A DNA stretch of 64,000 nucleotides from Phycisphaerales bacterium (GTDB taxonomy: Bacteria > Planctomycetota > Phycisphaerae > UBA1845 > Fen-1342). This document shows, piece after piece, positions 34,136-45,300 of this stretch; position 1 is the first letter of the stretch; each line of letters starts with the position of its first letter. The position numbers and the translations under genes were made by a program. Location of the stretch: NCBI GenBank assembly GCA_016710275.1, contig JADJXS010000001.1:4178599-4242598 (forward strand), written 5' to 3'. The notes below the pieces were generated by a model, which did not search any database, had not been told where the DNA came from, and saw only the letters and a list, made by a program, of their open reading frames with translations.

Positions 34136-34354
34136 ATGGCAAAGAAGCCGACCGACGACGTAATGACGATCGACGAGCTCGCCAACTATCTCAAGGTCGC
34201 CAAGTCCTCGCTCTACAGGCTCGCACAGAATGGGAGGATGCCTGGAAAGAAAGTCGGAAAGCACTGGCGTTTTCATAAAGGACTTATTGACCGCTGGCTT
34301 GCAGATGGCGGGGACACCAGCCCGAAAACTCGCGCGCATCGCCGTAACGCGTAG
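34136..34354 (+). CDS. Excisionase-type MerR-like HTH protein
   Basis: 72 residues; start taken at ATG 34136 because the fold begins right after it, though ATG 34103 is in frame. The HTH (VMTIDELANYLKVAKSSLYR, then RMPGKKVGKHWRFHKGLIDR) is the classic helix-turn-helix of excisionase/DNA-binding domain proteins. It precedes the restriction island on the same strand by 85 nt and is divergent from the large helicase gene by about 195 nt, so it could regulate the island rather than excision. Confidence 0.75.
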   Translation: MAKKPTDDVMTIDELANYLKVAKSSLYRLAQNGRMPGKKVGKHWRFHKGLIDRWLADGGDTSPKTRAHRRNA

Positions 34355-34439
34355 GTTCCCGAGGCGAACAATTCGTCCCGCCTGGACAAGCGCGATCCTC
34401 TAGGCGACAGCATCCCGTGCTCTAGCACCGAGAGAACCC

Positions 34440-37400
34440 GTGGCAGACCTGTTCTTCGAAAAGCCGATCCTCAACTCGCCCTACGAATACCCGGCGAGGC
34501 ACTGGCAGCTCGACGCGCATGGACAACCTACGAATCGGATCGAGGAGCGCCGACGACGTGCCGAGTTCATTACTCCGATTCCGAAACCGAAGAAACGGCG
34601 AGCGACTGAGCAGCAGGAGTTGGTCTTCGACGAGGCAGAAGAAGTCTCGACTGCGAAGCAGCGGTACGAAACGATGTCGATCGTTAACGCCGTGCGCGAG
34701 CGCGTAGACGGCTGGCGGCGGCTGCAAAGCCCTGATTCATGGAACGTCACGCCCGAAACGGCGCGGCTGCTTCAGCATTGGCGATACCATCCGTTCAGCA
34801 GCATTCGCCCGTTTTTTTGCCAGGTCGAAGCAGCGGAGACTGCGATTTGGTTGAGCGAGGTCGCTCCTACTCTCGGCAAGGATGGCCGCGTCATTTTGGA
34901 CCACCTCGATGCAGCCAACGATCAGGCCAACCCGGGTCTCGCCCGTTTCGCCCTGAAACTGGCCACGGGCGCCGGCAAGACGACAGTGATGGCCATGCTG
35001 ATCGCTTGGCAGACGATCAACGCCGTTCGCCGTCCGAACAGCAAGAAATTTACTCGCGGGTTTCTTGTTGCCACACCCGGCCTCACGATTCGCGACCGGC
35101 TCCGCGTACTCCAGCCGAACGATCCCGACGCTTATTACAAGAGCCGCGAGCTTGTCCCCAATGACATGCTCGGCGATCTCGACCGAGCGAAGATCGTCAT
35201 CACGAACTACCACGCCTTCAAGCTCCGTGAGACGATGGACTTGTCATCCGGCGGGCGTGCCTTGCTCGAAGGCCGCGTCCACCGCGAGAGCGACGAGATC
35301 AAGACGCTCGAAACCGAAGGGCAAATGCTCCAGCGCGTCATGCCCGATCTGATGGGCATGAAAACCGTGTTCGTGCTGAACGACGAGGCGCACCACTGCT
35401 ACCGTGGCAAGCCGCCCGAGGCCGATGAAGAAGGCGATCTGAAGAGCGATGACGAGAAGGAAGCAAAGAAGAATCGCGAAGCCGCGAGGCTCTGGATCTC
35501 CGGTCTGGAAGCGGTCGGCCGCAAGCTTGGAATCCAGCGCGTCGTCGACCTGTCGGCGACGCCTTTCTTCCTCCGCGGGTCCGGCTACGCCGAGGGGACG
35601 CTGTTTCCGTGGACGATGACGGATTTCTCGCTCATGGACGCCATCGAGTGCGGCATCGTCAGACTTCCGCGCGTCCCGGTTGCGGACAACATACCCGGCA
35701 GCGACATGCCCAAGTTCCGCGAGCTTTGGAAGCACGTCGGCAAGAAGATGCCGCGGAAAGGCCGCGGAAAGGGCGGCAAGCTCGACCCGCTTTCCATCCC
35801 AGTCGAATTGCAGACCGCGCTTGAAGCGCTCTACGGCCACTATGAGAAAACCTTCGAACTCTGGGAGAAGGAGAAGATTGCCGTTCCGCCGTGCTTCATC
35901 GTGGTCTGCCAGAACACGGCCATTTCCAAATTGATCTACGACTACATCTCCGGTTTCGTCCGCGAGGATGACGACGGAACGGGCCAGCTTGTCGAGGGAC
36001 GCCTGCGCCTCTTCCGCAACTTCGACGAGCACGGCAACCCGCTCGGTCGGCCGCGAACGCTTCTTATCGACAGCGAACAGCTCGAATCCGGCGAGGCACT
36101 CGACGACAACTTCCGGAGCATGGCCACCGACGAAATCGACCGGTTCCGCCGCGAAATTGTCGAACGCACCGGCGACCGTCGCCAGGCTGAGAAGCTCAGC
36201 GACCAGGACTTGCTCCGCGAGGTCATGAACACAGTCGGCAAACAAGGCCGGCTCGGCGACTCAATCCGCTGCGTCGTATCCGTCTCCATGCTCACCGAGG
36301 GCTGGGACGCGAACACCGTGACGCATGTTCTCGGCGTCAGGGCTTTTGGTACGCAGCTCCTTTGCGAGCAGGTCATCGGTCGCGCGCTTCGACGTCAGTC
36401 GTATGACCTGAACGAGGAGAACCTCTTCAACGTCGAATACGCCGACGTGCTCGGAATCCCGTTCGACTTCACGGCCAAGCCCGTAGTCGCTCCGCCTCAA
36501 CCCCCTCGCGACACGATCAACGTCAAGGCCGTCCGCCCAGACCGCGACGCACTGGAAATCCGTTTCCCCCGCGTGGAAGGATACCGCGTCGAACTCCCCG
36601 AAGAGCGCCTATCGGCCGAGTTCAACGACGATTCGACGCTGGAGCTGACTCCGGAACTCGTCGGCCCCTCGGTGACGCAGAATCAGGGCATCATCGGCGA
36701 AGCAGTGGACCTGAATCTCGTCCACACAGGAGACCTGCGCCGCTCGACACTGCTATTCCACCTCACACAGCGTCTGCTCTACACGAAGTGGCGCGACCCC
36801 GGCGAAGACCCCAAGCTGCATCTCTTCGGCCAGCTCAAGCGCATCACCCGCGAGTGGCTCGACGGCCACCTGGTCTGCAAAGGCGGCACGTACCCGGCTC
36901 AGCTCATGTATCAGGAGCTCGCCGACATGGCCTGCGAGCGCATTACGCGCGGCATCGTGAGCAAGCTCGTCGGCGAATGCCCAATCAAGGCCGTGCTGGA
37001 CCCCTATAACCCGATGGGCTCCACGCGCTTCGTGAATTTCAACACGTCGAAGAAGGATCGCTGGCAGACCGACGCCCGCCGCTGCCACATCAACTGGGTC
37101 ATTCTCGACAGTGACTGGGAAGCCGAATTCTGCCGCGTCGCGGAAAACCACCCGCGCGTTCGGGCCTACGCGAAGAATCACAATCTCGGCCTCGAAATCC
37201 CGTACAAGTACGGCCCCGAATCCCGCAAGTACCGGCCCGACTTCATCGTGCTTGTGGACGACGGGCATCCGCCGCACGCGGACGGCATGTCAGATCTGCT
37301 GCACCTGATTGTCGAGGTCAAGGGCTACCGCCGCGAGGATGCCAAAGAGAAGAAATCCACGATGGACACCTACTGGGTGCCCGGCGTAAACAACCTCGGC

Positions 37401-37520
37401 AGCTATGGTCGCTGGGCCTTCGCCGAGTTTTGCGACATTTGGGAAATGCAGAGCGATTTCGAACAGAAAGTCGAATCCTATTTCGACGAATTGATCGGCA
37501 CCTACGTCAGGAGTGCGTGA
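34440..37520 (+). CDS. Type III-like restriction helicase-nuclease (BPTD_3080-like Res)
   Basis: 1026 residues from GTG 34440. Superfamily-2 helicase motifs: A175-T-G-A-G-K180-T (Walker A) and N-D315-E316-A317-H318-H (DEAH-type), with CVVSVSMLTEGWDANTVTHV and LLCEQVIGRALRRQ as motifs V and VI. A PD-(D/E)xK nuclease domain lies at the C-terminus: YRPD934FIVLVDD and E959-V-K961-G. This is the layout of DNA-translocating restriction subunits. The DUF262 gene begins 4 nt after the stop, and the partner methyltransferase is the next gene. Cleavage of unmodified DNA is inferred. Confidence 0.85.
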   Translation: MADLFFEKPILNSPYEYPARHWQLDAHGQPTNRIEERRRRAEFITPIPKPKKRRATEQQELVFDEAEEVSTAKQRYETMSIVNAVRERVDGWRRLQSPDSWNVTPETARLLQHWRYHPFSSIRPFFCQVEAAETAIWLSEVAPTLGKDGRVILDHLDAANDQANPGLARFALKLATGAGKTTVMAMLIAWQTINAVRRPNSKKFTRGFLVATPGLTIRDRLRVLQPNDPDAYYKSRELVPNDMLGDLDRAKIVITNYHAFKLRETMDLSSGGRALLEGRVHRESDEIKTLETEGQMLQRVMPDLMGMKTVFVLNDEAHHCYRGKPPEADEEGDLKSDDEKEAKKNREAARLWISGLEAVGRKLGIQRVVDLSATPFFLRGSGYAEGTLFPWTMTDFSLMDAIECGIVRLPRVPVADNIPGSDMPKFRELWKHVGKKMPRKGRGKGGKLDPLSIPVELQTALEALYGHYEKTFELWEKEKIAVPPCFIVVCQNTAISKLIYDYISGFVREDDDGTGQLVEGRLRLFRNFDEHGNPLGRPRTLLIDSEQLESGEALDDNFRSMATDEIDRFRREIVERTGDRRQAEKLSDQDLLREVMNTVGKQGRLGDSIRCVVSVSMLTEGWDANTVTHVLGVRAFGTQLLCEQVIGRALRRQSYDLNEENLFNVEYADVLGIPFDFTAKPVVAPPQPPRDTINVKAVRPDRDALEIRFPRVEGYRVELPEERLSAEFNDDSTLELTPELVGPSVTQNQGIIGEAVDLNLVHTGDLRRSTLLFHLTQRLLYTKWRDPGEDPKLHLFGQLKRITREWLDGHLVCKGGTYPAQLMYQELADMACERITRGIVSKLVGECPIKAVLDPYNPMGSTRFVNFNTSKKDRWQTDARRCHINWVILDSDWEAEFCRVAENHPRVRAYAKNHNLGLEIPYKYGPESRKYRPDFIVLVDDGHPPHADGMSDLLHLIVEVKGYRREDAKEKKSTMDTYWVPGVNNLGSYGRWAFAEFCDIWEMQSDFEQKVESYFDELIGTYVRSA

Positions 37521-37524
37521 GAGC

Positions 37525-39453
37525 ATGTCCAAAGAGGCGTTCAGGACGAATCCCGTTTCGCTCGAAGCGCTCTTACGCCAATGCGGCGACGGCAAGATTC
37601 AACTGCCTGATTTTCAACGAAGCTGGGTCTGGGCGGAGGATCGGATACTCAGCCTGATCGCGTCGGTTTCCTGCGCATTCCCGATTGGAGCGTTGATGAC
37701 GTTGGAATCCAATTCCGGCGCCACGATCTTCGCCCGCCGGCCTGTTCAGGGCGCCCACTCTGGGGCAAACGACATATCGCCGACAGAGCTGCTTCTCGAC
37801 GGCCAGCAGCGCATGACATCACTTTACCAGTCCTGCATGCGTCGCGAAGTCGTCGAGACGATCACGCCCAAGAACAAGCTCGTGCGCCGCTGGTTCTATA
37901 TCGACATCATGAAATCACTCGCAGTCGGAGCGGATCGAGACGACGCAATCTTCACGGTTCCCGAAGACCGTCGCATCAAGACGAACTTCGACAAGGACAT
38001 ACTCCTCGATCTCGCAGAGTCCGTGCGCGAGTACGAACAGCTCATGTTTCCACTCAATCGCGTATTCGATTGGGACGAGTGGCAGGAGAGCTTCGGCGAC
38101 CATTGGATCGCGAAGGGCGATGCTCCGAAGCGCGACGTGTTCAAGCGGTTCAAGAACGAGGTGTTGAACAACTTCAAATCCTATCATGTGCCGGTCATCA
38201 CGCTCGCCCACGACACGTCGCATGAGGCCGTCTGTCTTGTGTTCGAAAAGGTGAACACCGGCGGCAAGCCGCTCGACGCATTCGAGCTTCTCACCGCGAT
38301 GTACGCCGCGCGCGGCCATAAGCTCCGCGACGACTGGCTTGGCGCGGACGGAAAGAAGGGCTTGCAGACCCGACTGGCCGAGTTCGGCCGCGCCGCCGAC
38401 CAGTCCGTGGGCGTGCTCGCCAAAGTCGCGAGCACCGACGTGCTTCAGGCGATCGCGCTGCTCTTCACGAAGCGCGTCAGAGCGGAAAAAGAAGCGGCAG
38501 GGGTGAGCGAGCACGACCTGCCCGCGGTCCGCGCGACACGCCAATCGCTGCTGGATCTCCCGCTTGAAGAGTATCTGCGCTATCGGGACGCCGTTGAGAA
38601 CGGCTTCAAACGCGCTGCGAAGTTCCTCCGGCAGCAGTGCATCCATCGCGTCCTCGACTTGCCGTATCAGACGCAACTGGTGTCGCTCGCCGCAATCTTC
38701 GCCGAGATGGGCGAAGCTGCGGAGCACGCCGGGCAGCTTGCTAAAATCGCCCGGTGGTACTGGTGCGGCATCTTCGGCGAGTTGTACGGAGGTGCGGTCG
38801 AAAGCCGCTTCGCCAAGGACGTCGTCGAAGTTCCCGCGTGGCTCGCCGGCGGACCCGAACCCACCACTGTTCGGGACGGCGTCTTCCGTGCAGACCGTCT
38901 TCTCACGATGCGAACCCGTCTGTCCGCCGCCTACAAGGGCATCCACGCACTGCTCATGCGCGAGGGGGCGCAGGATTTCAGGACCGGTCAGGGCTACGAC
39001 CTGACGGTCTTCTTCGACGAGGGTGTCGATATCCACCACATCTTTCCGCAGGATTGGTGCGAGAAGCGGAAGATCAACGAAAAGATTTACGACTCGGTGA
39101 TCAATAAGACGCCTCTGAGCTACCGCACCAACCGGATCATCGGCGGCATCGCGCCGTCCGAGTACCTGGCCAAGCTCGAACTGGGAAAGAAGAACGCGAA
39201 AGGGCAGATCGAGAACCCGCCGATCCCGGCCGCCATGCTCGACGGCTATCTCGTCTCGCATTGCATCTCGCCGCAATTCCTGCGTGCCGATGATTTTGAG
39301 TCATTCATGAAGCACCGACGCCAGGCCCTGCTGAACCTCATCAGCAAGAACACCGGTCACTCCATCGTCGAGGGGGCGCCCACCGTGGACGAAGGTGAAG
39401 AGGTGAGCGAGGACATTGCGCGGGACAGCGGCCTTCTGGTTGGGACGGTGTAA
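37525..39453 (+). CDS. DUF262-HNH (GmrSD-like) nuclease
   Basis: 642 residues from ATG 37525. The N-terminal ParB-like DUF262 domain shows IQLPDFQRSWVWAEDRI and the signature L-D92-G-Q-Q-R-M-T-S-L. The C-terminal domain carries D502-I-H504-H505-IFPQDWC, the histidine pair of an HNH/DUF1524-type nuclease, followed by NKTPLSYRTNRIIGG. GmrSD-type proteins cut modified DNA, and others couple NTP hydrolysis to cutting. Placement between Res and Mod of a type III-like system is unusual; either it adds a second defence or it modifies the first. Mod starts 5 nt after its stop. Confidence 0.8.
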   Translation: MSKEAFRTNPVSLEALLRQCGDGKIQLPDFQRSWVWAEDRILSLIASVSCAFPIGALMTLESNSGATIFARRPVQGAHSGANDISPTELLLDGQQRMTSLYQSCMRREVVETITPKNKLVRRWFYIDIMKSLAVGADRDDAIFTVPEDRRIKTNFDKDILLDLAESVREYEQLMFPLNRVFDWDEWQESFGDHWIAKGDAPKRDVFKRFKNEVLNNFKSYHVPVITLAHDTSHEAVCLVFEKVNTGGKPLDAFELLTAMYAARGHKLRDDWLGADGKKGLQTRLAEFGRAADQSVGVLAKVASTDVLQAIALLFTKRVRAEKEAAGVSEHDLPAVRATRQSLLDLPLEEYLRYRDAVENGFKRAAKFLRQQCIHRVLDLPYQTQLVSLAAIFAEMGEAAEHAGQLAKIARWYWCGIFGELYGGAVESRFAKDVVEVPAWLAGGPEPTTVRDGVFRADRLLTMRTRLSAAYKGIHALLMREGAQDFRTGQGYDLTVFFDEGVDIHHIFPQDWCEKRKINEKIYDSVINKTPLSYRTNRIIGGIAPSEYLAKLELGKKNAKGQIENPPIPAAMLDGYLVSHCISPQFLRADDFESFMKHRRQALLNLISKNTGHSIVEGAPTVDEGEEVSEDIARDSGLLVGTV

Positions 39454-39458
39454 CGCTC

Positions 39459-42353
39459 ATGGCCAAGAACAACAGCAAGAAGCCGGCCGCGAAAAAGACC
39501 GTCGAAGCGCTTACGCACGACGAGGCGTCGCGGAAGAACATTCCGACGGCCGAGTATCAGTCTGTCGTGCCCAAGGAGATGCAGGCGCCGATCCGCATTG
39601 CCTATGAGCGAGCCGTCGGCGGTGATGCCGATCCGCTGGCGGCGGAGAAGGCCGGGCGTAATCGCGACCTCGACCCGCAGCTTGTTTGGCGCGGCAAGGA
39701 TGAGAAGGACTGGTCCGATCTCGTCGTGCAGGCTCCTCCCCTTTACATCCAGGAGAAGGTCCACCCCAAGGTGCTGATCGACGACCTTCAACGGCAGACA
39801 CGCGAGGCCGAGCGTGCCAAGGAGGAGGCGACCGCACCTACGCTCTTCGCTGACCTCTACGACGATTTCAACGGCTTGCCCAACACCGACGCCAAGACCG
39901 AGTTCTACCAGCACGACGCGAACTGGACGAACCGTATGATTCTCGGCGACGCTCTCGAAGTGATGGCGTCTCTCGCCGAGCGAGAGGGCCTGCGCGGCCA
40001 AGTGCAGTGCATCTACATCGACCCTCCATACGGAATCAAGTTCAATTCCAATTTCCAATGGTCCACAACGAACCGCACAGTTGACGATGGAAATCCCGCT
40101 CATATCACGCGAGATCCTGAGCAGGTGAAAGCGTTCCGGGACACATGGAGGGACGGCGTTCATTCCTATTTGACGTACCTTCGTGATCGATTGTCTGTCG
40201 CCCGCGATTTGCTGGGTCCCAGCGGATCGCTATTTGTGCAGATCGGCGATGAGAACGTGCATCGAATCCGAGCTTTGCTCGACGAAGTATTTGGACACGC
40301 GAATTTCGTCAGCCTGATTTCTTTCAAGACTTCGATCGGACTCGGTGCACAGTTTATTGATAACACCTGCAACTACCTTGCATGGTACGCACGTGACCGA
40401 GAGAGCATGAAGTTCCGACCCTTGTTCCGGCAGCTTGAGGCTGGAAAAGAGGGTGCTACTCGATTCAAGACGGTTCGCCTCGCCGACCTGCGCGAGCGCA
40501 GGATCACCGACGACGAGCTCGATGACCCGACGACCGTCCCAACGGGCGCACGACTCTTCCGTGACCAAGGATTCACGTCGCGCTCTGGATCAGACACCAC
40601 TGTCTTTCCGGTTTCTTTTCGCGGTCGGGAGTATCGCCCTTCGTCGGGCGGTTGGCGCACTTCCGAAGTAGGCATGAAGCGCGCCGTGTTTGCGGACCGA
40701 GTGCTCAAGACGGGTCACAACATCTCGTTTCGCAAGTATTTCGACGACTTCGGCGCGCTAGAAGTAGATAACTTCTGGAGCGATGTCTCTGGTGGAATCA
40801 CGAGTCGCGCCGATCCGAAGATCTACGTCGTACAAACCGGAACGAAGATAATTGAGCGATGCATCCTAATGACGACGGACCCAGGAGATCTTGTAGTCGA
40901 TCCAACATGTGGGGCAGGCACGTCCGCATACGCATCAGAGCAATGGGGTCGCCGATGGATAACGATTGACACTTCGAGAGTCGCCCTCGCCTTGGCCCGA
41001 AGCCGAATCATGGGCGCGCGTTACCCATACTACCTGCTAAGCGATAGTCGCGATGGTCAGTCAAAGGAAGCGGAGGTCACGCGCTCGGAACCCTCGAACA
41101 CGCCGACGCACAGCGATGTACGGCAGGGCTTTGTGTACGAGCGCGTTCCGCACATTACGCTCAAGTCGATTGCGAACAACGCCGAAATCGACGTGATCTG
41201 GGACAGGTTTCAATCCATCCTCGAACCGCTCCGCCAGCAACTCAACGCCGCCCTCAGCAAGAAGTGGGAGGATTGGGAGATTCCGCGCGACGCCGATGCG
41301 AAATGGCCGGAGCCAGCGAAGAAGCTGCACGCTGCATGGTGGGAGCAGCGCATCGCCCGGCAGAAAGAGATCGACGCCTCCATCGCCGCCAAAGCCGACT
41401 TCGAGTACCTCTACGACAAGCCCTACGAGGACAAGAAAAAGGTCCGCGTCGCCGGTCCCTTCACGGTCGAGAGTCTCTCGCCGCATCGCGTGCTGACGGT
41501 CGGGCCGGATGACGAGCTGATCGACCCGGCCAAAGCGCCCGCTCGCACGGAGGACGAAGCCGGGTTCGTCCGGATGATCCTGGACAACCTCAAAGCCGCC
41601 GGCGTGCAACAGGCCCACAAGGAGGACAAGATCACGTTCTCCTCCGTCGCGCCGTGGCCCGGCCATTACATCTGCGCCGAGGGGCGGTACGTCGAAGGGG
41701 ATGGCGACGGCGCGGCCAGGGAGAAGCGTGCCGGAATCTTCGTCGGCCCCGAGTTCGGCACCGTCGCCCGGCAAGACCTGGTCGCCGCCGCCCGGGAGGC
41801 CGGCGACGCTAATTTCGACGTGCTGATCGCCTGCGCGTTCAACTACGAAGCCCACGCGTCCGAATTCAGCAAGCTCGGCCGTATCCCGGTGCTCAAGGCC
41901 CGCATGAACGCTGAGCTGCACATGTCCGAGGACCTCAAGAGCACCGGCAAGGGCAACCTGTTCGTGATTTTCGGCGAGCCGGACATCGAAATCCTGCCGG
42001 TCAAGGATGGACCCGATCGCGGCAAGGTGCAGGTCAAGATCAACGGCGTGGACGTGTTCCACCCCAGCAGCGGCGAAGTCCGCAGCGACGGCGCCGAGGG
42101 CATCGCCTGCTGGTTCATCGACACCGACTACAACGAGGAGAGCTTCTTCGTCCGCCACGCTTATTTCCTGGGGGCGAACGATCCGTACAAGGCTCTCAAG
42201 ACGACCCTCAAGGCCGAGATCAACGAAGACGCCTGGGCGACGCTGAACAGCGACACGTCACGGCCGTTCGACAAGCCCAAGAGCGGCCGCATCGCGGTGA
42301 AAGTGATCAACCATCTCGGCGACGAGGTGATGAAGGTGTTCAGGGTGGAATGA
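39459..42353 (+). CDS. Type III-like DNA adenine methyltransferase (Mod)
   Basis: 964 residues. The catalytic motif D188-P-P-Y-G follows TNRMILGDALEVMASLAE, and the SAM loop D481-P-T-C-G-A-G-T-S-A comes later, so this is the beta-class order used by type III Mod proteins. A target-recognition region lies between them. The C-terminal third (about 600-964) is a long extension (ISPHRVLTVGPDDELIDPAK-like segments, GNLFVIFGEPDIEILPVKDG) seen on large methyltransferases paired with this Res family. It should protect host DNA from the Res protein. It is followed after 40 nt by the Argonaute fusion. Confidence 0.85.
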   Translation: MAKNNSKKPAAKKTVEALTHDEASRKNIPTAEYQSVVPKEMQAPIRIAYERAVGGDADPLAAEKAGRNRDLDPQLVWRGKDEKDWSDLVVQAPPLYIQEKVHPKVLIDDLQRQTREAERAKEEATAPTLFADLYDDFNGLPNTDAKTEFYQHDANWTNRMILGDALEVMASLAEREGLRGQVQCIYIDPPYGIKFNSNFQWSTTNRTVDDGNPAHITRDPEQVKAFRDTWRDGVHSYLTYLRDRLSVARDLLGPSGSLFVQIGDENVHRIRALLDEVFGHANFVSLISFKTSIGLGAQFIDNTCNYLAWYARDRESMKFRPLFRQLEAGKEGATRFKTVRLADLRERRITDDELDDPTTVPTGARLFRDQGFTSRSGSDTTVFPVSFRGREYRPSSGGWRTSEVGMKRAVFADRVLKTGHNISFRKYFDDFGALEVDNFWSDVSGGITSRADPKIYVVQTGTKIIERCILMTTDPGDLVVDPTCGAGTSAYASEQWGRRWITIDTSRVALALARSRIMGARYPYYLLSDSRDGQSKEAEVTRSEPSNTPTHSDVRQGFVYERVPHITLKSIANNAEIDVIWDRFQSILEPLRQQLNAALSKKWEDWEIPRDADAKWPEPAKKLHAAWWEQRIARQKEIDASIAAKADFEYLYDKPYEDKKKVRVAGPFTVESLSPHRVLTVGPDDELIDPAKAPARTEDEAGFVRMILDNLKAAGVQQAHKEDKITFSSVAPWPGHYICAEGRYVEGDGDGAAREKRAGIFVGPEFGTVARQDLVAAAREAGDANFDVLIACAFNYEAHASEFSKLGRIPVLKARMNAELHMSEDLKSTGKGNLFVIFGEPDIEILPVKDGPDRGKVQVKINGVDVFHPSSGEVRSDGAEGIACWFIDTDYNEESFFVRHAYFLGANDPYKALKTTLKAEINEDAWATLNSDTSRPFDKPKSGRIAVKVINHLGDEVMKVFRVE

Positions 42354-42393
42354 ACGCAGCCGCCGGAATCCGGCGCAGGTTGGACTAAAGAGA

Positions 42394-45300
42394 ATGCCGA
42401 TTCCATCACCGAGAGATGTATTCGATGACCCCGCTGCCCATTGGGCCTTTCTCACGCAGCCGCGCGACGACGATTTTGAGGGCCAGTACTTCGACCGCAA
42501 GATAGCCGGCCAGGCGAATGCGGATCCGCCTATTTTGCGAAAACAGCTAAAGGAAGTGCGCGACGAGATCACAGAAGTCATATCCGCGTTCGCTCAGCGG
42601 AACAAGAGCGGTGGCTGCCTGGTTCTCGGCATTGCCTCGAATGGCGATGTAGTCGGCCTCGACCACCTGTCTGAATCCCAGCGGAACAGCCTGACCGACA
42701 TCGGCGCGCTTCTGCACCATCAGGCCGCAGAGGTCAAACTCCACCATGCGAATGATGCGACCGGGAACCCGAAGATCATCTGCTTGATTTTCGTGCCTTA
42801 CACGGACAACGGCATCTGTGAAACACCGGGCACGCACCCGAGGGCTTGGACGCGCAACGGCTGCCAGAATGTGCCGCTCACCCACGAGATGCGCGAGCAG
42901 ATCAAGCACACGAAGGGCCTTCTCGATTTCGAGAGCACCTTTTGCTGCCTGTTCGACATAAACGATGTAGCCCGAGACGTGCTGTCCGAGTTTCGCAAGG
43001 TATTTCATCCTGGTTCGACTTCCGGCTTTTCGGATGAGCGATTGCTTTACGAAGCAGGTGCTATCGTTCGGCGGGATTCCGAACACTGGTTCACATACGC
43101 AGGCCTCCTGTTCTTTGCCTCGAACCCACAGCGCATGTTGCCCCGCGCACACATCCGAATCCTGCGGTGTGGCGTACCATCAAGCGATTTTCAACAACGC
43201 GGACTGCCGACTTTTGAGCAACAGTTTACCGGTCCAATCACGATGCAGATTCGCGAAGCGCGCACGTTCTTCCGAGAATCGGCGTTCTTCAAGCGATTTC
43301 AAAAGCGTAAGCAAGGCGGTGGTTTCATTGAGGAACCCGAGTTCCCGCCAACGGCGATTGACGAAGCAATCGTAAATGCTGTCGCACATCGCGATTATCG
43401 CACGGGTAACCCAATTGAATGCGAAGCTTACACGGATGCGTTCATCGTCAAGAATCCCGGTCGCATCTTGCAGCGCAATCATGACGTGCCCGATCACTTC
43501 ACGCTCCAGGACACCGTGCTCGATTCGATGCCACGCAATCCCAAGTTGCTCGAATGGCTCAAATTGATGAAAGATCCTGAGGGTGTCGCTTACGTCCAGG
43601 CTCTGAGCGAAGGCACGAAGCAGATGCTCTCGGAAATGACCGCGTTGGGGTTGCCGCCACCTTGGTATCGCCTGTCTGAAAATGAAACGCTGATCAAGCT
43701 CGAAAGCAAAGCTCCAGAGCGTGAGGCCGCGATTCTGGCTGCCAGCCAGGCGAAATCCACGGAATTCTGCAACCTCTTCCCGCTGAAGATTCGCCAGGGC
43801 GAGAGACCGGCTAGCGCCGAGTCGTTCAACACGCACTACGGCGAGTTCATGAAGGCTTTTCGAGACGTGCTCGCTGCACACGATTGGTTCGTTGACCGTT
43901 TTAGTTTTGGCCGCATCATCGCTCACCGACGAGGAGTCGAACTTGAGATTCCTCCCGCCGCCCGCAGCGTTGTCCGCTTCTACCCCGCGTATGAATTTCA
44001 GGTCCGCGAGTATTTTCAGCAATTCTATTTGTGCCTCGACTACCAATGCCAAGTCCTGAGTGTTCAGACTCTCTCACAGCTCGCAAAGCACCTGTCGCGA
44101 GATCAACTCATCGGCAAGCGTTGCATAGCGAACACGGGGCAGTGGAGGGAAGGCCGCGTTACCGAATTCAACACCGAATTCGCGACCATTCAGTTCTTTG
44201 ATACCGACGCTGCCGAGCAGGTCACGACACAGTCGGTCGTGCCACACTGTTCCCTGTCGATGATTGAGGTGGCGCTCCGAAAGGCCAGAATCAGTTTGGA
44301 TATGACGGGCGCGATCAAGAGGCACAGCTTGGCCTCTAAATCTGGGGCAGCGCGCGAGCGGGCGGAAAAGACAGCAGCGATGGTCCAGCACATTGCCGAC
44401 ACGCTGTTTCCAGTCCAATTCAGCGACTTTGCAGTCGGGCTCAGCACTGATCCGGTTTCACTTGTCGAACACAAAAAGGCCTCGGGCTCATCGCTCATCG
44501 TGCATCGTTTGCCTGAACCCACCGTCGAATTTCGCGAACGGCATTCGTCACCGGACGTGCGGTCCGGAATTACGCAATTTGGCACTTATGATGCGGATCA
44601 GCACTCGATCGAGCTTGTTCCAGTGTGTCTAGCGCCGCAACGGCGCAATATGGAGCAACTGATCGAACGCTTAAAGACTGGGAAGTACAAGTACAGGGGA
44701 GCAGAACGCACCTTCGCTACACGGTTTTCGTACAGCAGCGTCGTCACTGTGGACGGGACAGAGGACTCACGCCGCGAAGTGGAGCGACTATTGCGGGAGC
44801 ACCCGGATTGGCAAGGCAGATCTGCGCTGGATCGCCTTTTTCTCATCCATGCACCCGAGCAGGGCTACGCTCTGGACGATCAGGCCTCTCCGTATTACCA
44901 AGTCAAGCGACTCCTGCTTGAACGCGGCGTCCCTTGCCAGATGGTCGACACGCCAACGCTTGATGATGCGGATTGGAAGGACCTCAATCTTGCGTTGAAC
45001 ATCACAGCCAAGTGTGGGGTAACACCGTGGGTCCTCCCGGATGCAATTCCTGACGCGGACTTCTTCGTCGGATTGTCGTATACGCAATCTCGCGAGGGTC
45101 AACGCATCATGGGATTTGCCAACGTGTTCAACAGCTACGGCAAGTGGGAGTTTTACTCAGGGAATACGTCGTATTTCAAATTTGAGGAGCGGACGCAGCA
45201 CTTGACACGCCTTGTGGAGAGGACGCTGACCAAATTGCACACACAACTGCCGCCCACACCGCGGATTGTGTTTCACTATTCGGCTAAGTTCTCCAACGCG

